NCBI GenBank assembly: GCA_020692235.1
Contig: JAIMKU010000015.1
Span: forward strand, 1 to 37,625
Direction: 5' to 3'
Source of the DNA: Hydrogenophilus sp.
GTDB lineage: Bacteria; Pseudomonadota; Gammaproteobacteria; Burkholderiales; Thiobacillaceae
Length of the DNA: 37,625 nt
Of this stretch, positions 29,725 through 37,625 are shown piece by piece. The notes under the pieces are model-generated. The model did not search any database. It saw nothing but the letters and a program-made list of their open reading frames with translations, and was not told the origin of the DNA. A program made the translations under genes and the position numbers. The stretch's first letter is position 1. Every line of letters begins with the position of its first letter.

Positions 29725-30944
29725 TCATTGTGCGCGCGGAGTGCCGTCAGGTTCAAGAGACCCCGCCTCGACCCGGTTCCGGCCCTTGAATTTGGCCGCC
29801 GTCATCGCTTCGTCCGCGCCCCTGAGAGCGGCCCCTATCGGACCGCCAGACTGGCGTTGCACCACGCCGATGCTGGCCGTGAAATGGATGTCCACCTCGT
29901 CCATGGCTACCGGCGTTCTCTGGCATTCGGCCCGAATCCGTTCGGCCAATTTCGCGCCGTCGGCCAGGTCCAGACCAGGTAGCAGGATGACGAATTCCTC
30001 GCCGCCCAGGCGAGCCAGGCAATACGGCTCGCTCAATAACGACCTACAGACCTGCACCAGTGTCTTGAGTACCCCGTCGCTGCGGATATGGCCATAGGTG
30101 ACATTGATTTGCTTGAAATAATCCACATCAATCAGCAAAACGGCGAGCGGTTTCGAGTCCGCGTCGGCCTGGTGCAAGATGGTCTCGGCGCGAGCAAAGA
30201 GGGCCGCGCGATTGAGCGCTCCGGTGACATCGTCGATCTCGGCCCATTGCCGCAGAACTCCTTCCAGCCGGGCACGCTCAACCATCTCGGCCTTTAGTTT
30301 CAGGTTGGCCATTTCGACAATGGCGCGATCGCGATATTCAGCGCGCATCAGCCAACTCAGCCGATAGTTGGCCATGGCGCCTATGATGTTGGTCACGATC
30401 AGCAAGGTCGATAGCCTGAGCAGTTCATCGCCCGGCAGACCGAAATGGATCGCCGCCAGCAGCAGGAAGGCCAACGAGCCAGTCAGGCAAATCGCCAGGA
30501 TGGCCAGTAAACGGTTCGGGATAAAGACATATCCGCCAAGCAACATAATCATCAAGCTCATGCCGTGCCAGCCGACTGAGTAAGGGCGGAGGAAGGTGAT
30601 GGCAAGAAACCCGACCATGGCAAAGACCGCCACCAGGCCGGGATGACACCATTGACCAACTGGCGCCAATATTTCGGCAATATGAACGCAGTAATCAAGC
30701 CGGCCGCACAAATCGACGCGCGCGTCGCCAAGACCACGGAATAATCCTCGCTGCGCCCCATGGCCAGATAATCGGTGGAGGCAAAGGCCAGGTAGAACAC
30801 CGCCGCTAGGAAGATCACCAGGCGGGTATCCCTGACCCGGCGAGCGCGGATGTCCTCCCGAAAATCCCGCTCGGTCTCGGGATAGAAGAATTCGGCGGTC
30901 AGCCGGTCGATCCGGAGGGCTTCAGCGGCCTCGCCCACGCCCAT
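29725..30944 (-). pseudogene. Membrane-anchored GGDEF (GGEEF) diguanylate cyclase with a frameshift
   Basis: N-terminal TM part in frame 30558-30944 (...FILPKYWRQLVN) continues in frame 29725-30711 (WCHPGLVAVFAMVGFLAITFLRPYSVGW...LLIDVDYFKQINVTYGH...CLARLGGEEFVILLPG). Frame switch at about 30640-30660. Confidence 0.82.
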
Positions 30945-31198
30945 CTCGTTTTAACCTTGATCCGGCAGTTGGGCGGGGATGCAGCGTGCGTTCATCGCGT
31001 TGTCGGGCAAGGCGCGGAACGCGGCAAATGCTTGTTCCATTTGCAAGTTTCGCAACACCGCCCGGCGGCGCGAGGGACGTGCGATGCGCCCCGAAACGAC
31101 CCACCCATGGGGTGAGTTTGGACATGGCCAATTTACTCGGCACCATCATGACGTTACCGGGACAGAGAAGGGGTCAACTGCTGGATCAAGGTTTAAGG

Positions 31199-33304
31199 TC
31201 AAACAGTCAACTCCGAAATATCCGCCACACTGTTCATGGTGCGCGACAGTACTTGCAACAAGGCCAGTCGGTTGGCCCGGATCAGCGGCTCGTCGGCCAT
31301 CACCATGACCTCGTCGAAGAAACGATCGACGGCGGCGCGCAGGCCGGCCAAGCGGGTCAGCGCACCGGTATAGTCGAGGCTGGCAAGCGCGGTCTCGACC
31401 CCCGGCGTCACCGCCACCAGGGACTGGTGCAGGTCGGCCTCGGCGCCGGCCTGGAGCAGGGCGACATCGACCGTCCCGCCAACGACTTCGGCCTTCTTCA
31501 ATATGTTGCGGATGCGCTTATTGGCGGCTGCCAGGGCTGCGGCCTCCGGCAGTTTGCGGAACTCGGCCACCGCCGCCAGGCGCGCCGGCACCCGGTCGAT
31601 GCGGGTGGGCGCCTGCACCACAACCGATTCCACCTCGTCCTGCATGGCACCGCGTTCTTTCAGATACACGCGCAGTCTATACTGCATGAACTGGAACACA
31701 TCGACCGCCGTGCTGGCGGCGATCTGCTCCTTGTCAAACTGGGCTTGAGCCTGCCCCAGGAGTTGCTTCAGGTCGAGCGGCAGATAGCGCTCCATGAGCA
31801 TCCGCAGCACCCCCAGCGCGGCGCGACGCAGCGCGAACGGGTCCTTGTCGCCGGTCGGGATGGCGCCGATGCCAAAGATGCCGACCAGGGTATCCAGCCG
31901 CTCGGCCAACGCAACAGCCAGCGCAATATTGCCTTCTGGCAAGGTATCGCCGGCAAACTTCGGCTTGTAGTGTGCCTCGATGGCCTCGGCCACTTGAGCG
32001 TCCTCGCCGTCGTGCAGGGCGTAGTATTTGCCCATGGTGCCTTGCAGTTCCGGGAACTCGCCGACCATATCGGTGGAAAGGTCGGCCTTGGCCAGTTCGG
32101 CAGCGCGTGTCGCCAAGCCTTCATCGGCCCCCAGTTCGCGGGCGATGGTGCCGGCCAGCTTCATCAGCCGACGGACCCGAGCGCCCTGACTGCCCAGCTT
32201 GTTGTGGTAAACCACCCGATCCAGCGCCTCGACCCGCGAGGCCAGGGGCCGCTTGCGATCCTGATCGAAGAAGAACTTGGCATCGGCAAGGCGCGGACGG
32301 ACCACCCGCTCGTTGCCGCCAATGACCAGTGACGGATCGGCTGGACGGATGTTGGAGACAATCAGGAATTTGTTCGTCAGCCTGCCTTGCGTATCCAGCA
32401 GCGGGAAATACTTCTGGTTCGCCTTCATGGTCAGGATCAGACACTCCTGAGGCACCTGAAGATATTCCTCCTCGAACTGGCAGAGCAGCACGTTGGGCCG
32501 TTCGACCAGGGCAGTCACCTCGTCCAGCAAGGCAGCATCCTCGATCGGCTGCACGCCGCCACCGACCTTGGCCGCAGTCTCGGCGAGCTGATGGGCGATC
32601 TCGTCGCGGCGCTTGTTGAAACTCGGGATGACCGCGCCCTCGCCTTCCATCTGGGCCTCATAGCTGTCGGCATCCTTGATCGTGATTGTCCCGCCGGCTG
32701 CCTCGAAACGATGTCCCTGAGTCGTGCGCCCAGCCGTCAGGCCAAGCACCGACACCGGCACCACCTCGGCACCGTGCAGCGCGATTAGCGCATGAGCGGG
32801 GCGGACGAAATTGACCGTGCTCCAGCCATCCGCCAGTTGATAGGTCATCACCTTGGGAATGGGCAAGCGGGCCAATGCATCTTCCAGCGCCTTTTGCAGA
32901 CCGTCGACCATGGTTGTGCCCGTGACCATGGAGTCGTAAAACAGGGCCTCGGCCTTGCCGTCCTGGGCGCGCTTGAGTTGCCTGACCACGCTGGCATCGA
33001 GCCCGATCGCGCCCAGTTTTTTCAGCAAGGCCTGGCTGGCCTGGCCATCGGCGGTCAGGCCGACGCTGACTGGCATCAACTTCTGCGACACCGACTTGTC
33101 AGCGGCCTGGCCGGCCACCCCGGTGATATGCGCGGCCAGACGGCGCGGCGAGGCATAAGCGGTGACCACGGCATCGGCAGAAGCCAGCCCCTGCGCCTTG
33201 AGCGATTCAAATAGGGTATTGGAAAAGGCTTCACCCAGCTTTTTCAATGCTTTGGGCGGTAACTCTTCGACAAACAGTTCAACCAGCAGATTCTTACTCG
33301 ACAT
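31199..33304 (-). CDS. glyS: Glycyl-tRNA synthetase beta subunit
   Basis: LLVELFVEELPPKALKKLGEAF; VERPNVLLCQFEEEYLQVPQECLILTMKANQKYFPL; next to glyQ. Confidence 0.97.
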   Translation of the reverse strand: MSSKNLLVELFVEELPPKALKKLGEAFSNTLFESLKAQGLASADAVVTAYASPRRLAAHITGVAGQAADKSVSQKLMPVSVGLTADGQASQALLKKLGAIGLDASVVRQLKRAQDGKAEALFYDSMVTGTTMVDGLQKALEDALARLPIPKVMTYQLADGWSTVNFVRPAHALIALHGAEVVPVSVLGLTAGRTTQGHRFEAAGGTITIKDADSYEAQMEGEGAVIPSFNKRRDEIAHQLAETAAKVGGGVQPIEDAALLDEVTALVERPNVLLCQFEEEYLQVPQECLILTMKANQKYFPLLDTQGRLTNKFLIVSNIRPADPSLVIGGNERVVRPRLADAKFFFDQDRKRPLASRVEALDRVVYHNKLGSQGARVRRLMKLAGTIARELGADEGLATRAAELAKADLSTDMVGEFPELQGTMGKYYALHDGEDAQVAEAIEAHYKPKFAGDTLPEGNIALAVALAERLDTLVGIFGIGAIPTGDKDPFALRRAALGVLRMLMERYLPLDLKQLLGQAQAQFDKEQIAASTAVDVFQFMQYRLRVYLKERGAMQDEVESVVVQAPTRIDRVPARLAAVAEFRKLPEAAALAAANKRIRNILKKAEVVGGTVDVALLQAGAEADLHQSLVAVTPGVETALASLDYTGALTRLAGLRAAVDRFFDEVMVMADEPLIRANRLALLQVLSRTMNSVADISELTV

Positions 33305-33315
33305 ATACAGATCCC

Positions 33316-33387
33316 GTCATTCCCGCGCAGGCGGGAATCCATGTTTTTCTTAACCCCGTCTGGATTCCCGCGAACACGGGAATGACG
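33316..33387. repeat. dRS3-like/REP-like palindromic repeat pair between glyQ and glyS
   Basis: gtcATTCCCGCGCAGGCGGGAATcca ... tggATTCCCGCGAACACGGGAATgac: two ATTCCC-N8-GGGAAT units (33319-33338, 33364-33383) in a larger imperfect inverted repeat. Confidence 0.85.
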
Positions 33388-33406
33388 GCCAAGATAATGT
33401 TTCCGA

Positions 33407-34324
<918 letters not shown>

Positions 34325-34527
34325 GGCGATCTTTTCTTCAATGAGGCCGGCATTTTACCGTTCGCACGGTCCTTCTTGCACCCGGGTCAGCCAATTTGAT
34401 TGCCGGCCAAGCCAATATCGGCAAACCAGCCAGGCCATTTCGCATACCGCATCACCCCATGACGATCAGGGTCGAGTCTTTATTCGGCACGGGATAGAAT
34501 GCGCCACCTCGCAAGGATTCAGCCACC

Positions 34528-35136
34528 ATGAAGAACACCATTCTCGATATATTCCATCGCCGTTATGCCTGCCATGCCTTCCTCCCAGACCGGGTCATCA
34601 CCCGCACCGATCTGGACATCGTCCTGGAGGCTGGCCGGTTATCGCCATCCTCGTTCGGCCTGGAACAGTGGAAATTCGTGGCGGTCAGCAAGGCCGATGA
34701 AAAAACCGCATTGCAGGCCGCCTGCTTCAACCAACCGCAGGTGGGTAGCGCCAGCACGGTCGTGGTAATCCTGGCCAAGACGGCCGAACTGGACCCGGAT
34801 TCCGAATACGTCGAGAGGCTCATGGCCCGGGAATATCCGGGCGCAGCCCTTGCCCCTGCCTTGGCGAATTACCGCGCCTTTCATGCCGCCACCGACATCA
34901 AGGCCTGGAGCATCGCCCAGTGTCACATCGCCGCCGCCAACATGATGACCGCCGCCGCCGCGCTGGGGTTGGATACCTGCGCCATCGGCGGTTTCGACCC
35001 GGAGGCGATAAAAACGCTATTAGGCATCGACGGCGACCGTCATGAGATTGCCCTGATCTTACCGGTTGGCTATTGCGCGGACCTGGCGCCGGAAAAACAG
35101 CGACTGCCGCTGTCGGAACTGGTGGAATACCGCTGA
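34528..35136 (+). CDS. Nitroreductase-family NAD(P)H oxidoreductase
   Basis: HRRYACHAFLPDRVITRTDLDIVLEAGRLSPSSFGLEQWKFV and GLDTCAIGGFDPEAIKTLLGI...ALILPVGY. Confidence 0.9.
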   Translation: MKNTILDIFHRRYACHAFLPDRVITRTDLDIVLEAGRLSPSSFGLEQWKFVAVSKADEKTALQAACFNQPQVGSASTVVVILAKTAELDPDSEYVERLMAREYPGAALAPALANYRAFHAATDIKAWSIAQCHIAAANMMTAAAALGLDTCAIGGFDPEAIKTLLGIDGDRHEIALILPVGYCADLAPEKQRLPLSELVEYR

Positions 35137-35229
35137 CATAGCGCCGTAGGAGCGCGAAGAACCGTCGGATCGGGAGCCGGGGCTCCCTGCCAATTGAGCC
35201 GATTAGAATTTCCGTACGGTATCAGATTT

Positions 35230-35294
35230 CGTCATTCCCGCGCAGGCGGGAGTCCAGCTTGACTGGACTGGACCCCCGCCTGCGCGGGGACGAC
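35230..35294. repeat. Second copy of the palindromic repeat downstream of the nitroreductase gene
   Basis: cgtcattcccgcgcaggcgggagtccagcttgactggactggacccccgcctgcgcggggacgac: same core with compensating changes in both arms, forming a long stem. Confidence 0.85.
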
Positions 35295-35338
35295 AAACAC
35301 TTACGCCATTCGATGGCCGGGTTAATACCGACACCACC

Positions 35339-36193
35339 TCAGTCGAACACCACGGTCTTGTTGCCGTAGACCAGTATCCGGTTGTCGATATGCCACTTCA
35401 CGGCACGCGACAGCACCACCTTTTCCAGGTCGGCACCTTTCCGTATCAAGCTTTCCTGGTCGTCGCGGTGGCTGATACGAATCACGTCCTGCTCGATGAT
35501 CGGACCGTCGTCTAGCGCCTCGGTCACATAATGACTGGTCGCACCGATCAACTTCACACCACGCTCGAAGGCCCGCTGGTAGGGCTTGGCGCCGTGGAAT
35601 GCGGGCAAGAAGGAATGGTGGATGTTGATTACCCGGCTTTCCCAGCGGTGAATAAATTCCGGCGACAGTACCTGCATGTAGCGCGCCAGAACAATGAAAT
35701 CGATTTTGTGCTCCTCCAGTAGGACCAACTGCTGCCGTTCAACCTCTGCCTTGTTGTCCTTGGTCACGGCAATACGTATGAATGGAATCTTGTAGGCCTC
35801 GGCCAACCAAAGGTTGTCCGGGTGGTTGCTGACGATCAGCGGGATGTCGCAAAACAGCTCACCGGCGTGATGGCGGTAAAGCAGGTCGGCCAGACAATGG
35901 TCGAACTTTGAGACAAAGATAGCCAGCCGTGGCTTGACGCTCGACATGGCAAGCCGCCAAGTCATCTTGAACTGCTCGGCGATGGGCGCGAAGGCCTCGT
36001 CGAACTTGTCCAGGTCCAGTTCAAAACCATCCAGACCCCATTCCACCCGCATCAGGAATAGCCCGAACACTTTATCCTGATGCTGGTCGGCATGGAGTAT
36101 GTTGGCGTTGTGGCCATAGAGAAAATCGGCGATAGCGGCAACCAGTCCCTTGCGGTCGGGGCAGGACACCAGCAGACAAGCGGTATTGCGCAT
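35339..36193 (-). CDS. purU: Formyltetrahydrofolate deformylase
   Basis: N-terminal ACT domain (LLVSCPDRKGLVAAIADFLY) and formyltransferase domain (LARYMQVLSPEFIHRWESRVINIHHSFLPAFHGAKPYQRAFERGVKLIGATSHYV). Confidence 0.96.
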   Translation of the reverse strand: MRNTACLLVSCPDRKGLVAAIADFLYGHNANILHADQHQDKVFGLFLMRVEWGLDGFELDLDKFDEAFAPIAEQFKMTWRLAMSSVKPRLAIFVSKFDHCLADLLYRHHAGELFCDIPLIVSNHPDNLWLAEAYKIPFIRIAVTKDNKAEVERQQLVLLEEHKIDFIVLARYMQVLSPEFIHRWESRVINIHHSFLPAFHGAKPYQRAFERGVKLIGATSHYVTEALDDGPIIEQDVIRISHRDDQESLIRKGADLEKVVLSRAVKWHIDNRILVYGNKTVVFD

Positions 36194-36479
36194 TTTTTGA
36201 TCGGGTCGGCAGGCACGAATGGCCGCATTTTACGCTATCGGGATGCACTCCCGGACCAGAGTCTCCCCTATTTTCAATGCCTTCCGCAGGCGGTGCAGCC
36301 ATTGCCCAAGCCCGCAACAGGCTCTAACTTTATGACACCCCTATTCCTGAACTGTCCGCCACCACATTAAAACTGCCGAATGCCCTCAAATCCCGTATCC
36401 TCAGCACCGACTCGGTCGCCCATGACACGACTGGTTACAGCGCCACAGGCACTATTTGAAAAGAAAGCGAGATAAGCAA

Positions 36480-36734
36480 ATGAAAATCCAGCCCCTGATC
36501 GGACTCATCCTGCTGGCGGCCTTGCTCGGTTGCAGCAAACTGACCGTGCAGAACTACGGCAAGATTACCGTTGGTATGCCCTACGACGAAGTCGTCAAAT
36601 TGATCGGCACCCCGGACAAATGCGACGACGTGATGGGCCTGCGAAGTTGCAACTGGGGCGATGAAAAGCAGTCGGCGGCAGTGAGTTTCGCCAGCGACAA
36701 GGCGCTGCTGTTTTCTTCGAAAAACCTGAAGTAG
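36480..36734 (+). CDS. Small BamE/SmpA-like or DUF3862-like lipoprotein
   Basis: Lipobox LLAALLGCSK; KLTVQNYGKITVGMPYDEVVKLIGTPDKCDDVMGLRSCNWGDEKQSAAVSFASDKALLFSSKNL. Confidence 0.8.
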   Translation: MKIQPLIGLILLAALLGCSKLTVQNYGKITVGMPYDEVVKLIGTPDKCDDVMGLRSCNWGDEKQSAAVSFASDKALLFSSKNLK

Positions 36735-36839
36735 GAAGAACGGCAATCAGGCCGGGAACCTGGCGGAGAGGGCGGGATTCTCCAGACAGCAGCACTAACC
36801 CAATGAATACAAGCGACATTTTTTTATTGTTGCGTGAAA

Positions 36840-36904
36840 GTGTCCCATAAAAACTGGTACCCCGATATGTGACACCTCCCATTGTTCCAATTAGGCGGGG
36901 ACAC
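36840..36904. repeat. 65-bp AT-richer segment bounded by gtgtccc/gggacac inverted repeats; possible mobile-element remnant
   Basis: Perfect 7-bp terminal inverted repeats immediately upstream of the TA module; composition differs from surroundings. No transposase visible. Confidence 0.3.
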
Positions 36905-36912
36905 GTCAATCA

Positions 36913-36944
36913 TTGACGCCAACTAAATTCGGTACTAAATTTAG
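36913..36944 (+). promoter_or_regulatory. Putative TA promoter with overlapping operator palindrome
   Basis: TTGACG (36913-36918), 17-nt spacer, TAAATT (36936-36941); the -10 lies inside perfect palindrome CTAAATTTAG (36935-36944). Confidence 0.6.
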
Positions 36945-36968
36945 ACCTAGTGAATTCCAGGAGGCAAC

Positions 36969-37247
36969 ATGCAGTCCATCGCCAACATCAAGTCCATTTC
37001 GTACCTAAAAAGCCATACGGCCCAAATTTCTGAATATCTGGAAATAAACGGGAATCCGTTTGTTATCACCCAGAATGGTGAGGCCAGCATGGTGATTGAG
37101 GGCGTTAAGCAGTTTCAGGAAAAGGAGTCGCTCATTGCGGCTCTGAAAATCATTGCCTTGGGCGAGAAGGACCGCATACAAGGGAAAGGCATTTCCGTAG
37201 CGGAATCACGGGCACAACTGCTGGCTGCTCGTCAAAGCCGCAAATAA
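36969..37247 (+). CDS. Type II antitoxin, Phd/YefM family
   Basis: ISYLKSHTAQISEYLEINGNPFVITQNGEASMVIEGVKQFQEKES; overlaps the toxin start by 1 nt; GGAGG upstream. Confidence 0.92.
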   Translation: MQSIANIKSISYLKSHTAQISEYLEINGNPFVITQNGEASMVIEGVKQFQEKESLIAALKIIALGEKDRIQGKGISVAESRAQLLAARQSRK

Positions 37248-37567
37248 TGGCGGTCATCGTTCTTCCCGATGCCCAGGCGGACTTGCTTTCGCTTCAGGAC
37301 TACATGCTCGACAAGTGGGGCGAAATCGCATGGCTGAAAGCTGAGGACGAGATTTTTGAAAAGCTGGAGAAGGTTGACTCTGGCATTTTCAATGGAACGC
37401 CTGTTCAAGAACTGGCATCAGTGGGCATCTTGGACTACCAGCATGTCTATACCTCGCACCACAAATTGGTCTACCGACGGATGGGCAACGATACCTATGT
37501 GTACCTCATTGCTGGGCATAGGCAGGATTACCCCACGATTCTGGCGAAACGCTTATTGAGCAGGTGA
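37247..37567 (+). CDS. Type II toxin, RelE/ParE family
   Basis: VIVLPDAQADLLSLQDYMLDKWGEIAW...FNGTPVQELASVGILDYQHVYTSHHKLVYRRMGNDTYVYLIAGHRQDYPTILAKRLL. Confidence 0.92.
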   Translation: MAVIVLPDAQADLLSLQDYMLDKWGEIAWLKAEDEIFEKLEKVDSGIFNGTPVQELASVGILDYQHVYTSHHKLVYRRMGNDTYVYLIAGHRQDYPTILAKRLLSR

Positions 37568-37625
37568 CTGGTTGGTTGAGTGATGGTGCTCATGCAGGGC
37601 GTAGATACATGAGAGTCTTTTCCAA

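Noticed and set aside
30922-31149. 75-aa minus-strand ORF upstream of the GGDEF gene
   Set aside because: No Shine-Dalgarno or motif, Arg-rich GC-driven tail, and it overlaps the GGDEF gene start.

Overview
The window is mostly a dense, GC-rich chromosomal housekeeping segment. Gene content and order suggest a betaproteobacterium (inference). Minus strand: ppdK, lemA, an operon-like dinG-sORF-HIRAN-tsaB-rimI-udg run, smc, tRNA-Val(CAC), a tightly overlapping amgK-murU-pepP-ubiH-ubiH-like-dsbC-tonB run, ygjP-like-plsC-gmhB, glyS-glyQ and purU. Plus strand: queF, gltX, lptD-surA-pdxA-rsmA, a nitroreductase, a small BamE-like lipoprotein and a Phd/YefM-ParE/RelE toxin-antitoxin pair. Superimposed on this are several damaged genes: a signal-peptide/half-GGDEF fusion, a GST with an internal deletion, a CDF transporter with an internal deletion plus a frameshift, and a frameshifted membrane diguanylate cyclase. 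There are also two copies of an ATTCCCGCGCAGGCGGGA-type palindromic repeat. I saw no CRISPR array, prophage or clear defence island. The best candidate for something undescribed is a 45-aa exported Pro/Gly-rich peptide (absent from the ORF track), 12 nt upstream of an exported stand-alone HIRAN protein, downstream of a DinG-family helicase. This is a hypothesis from sequence reading only.
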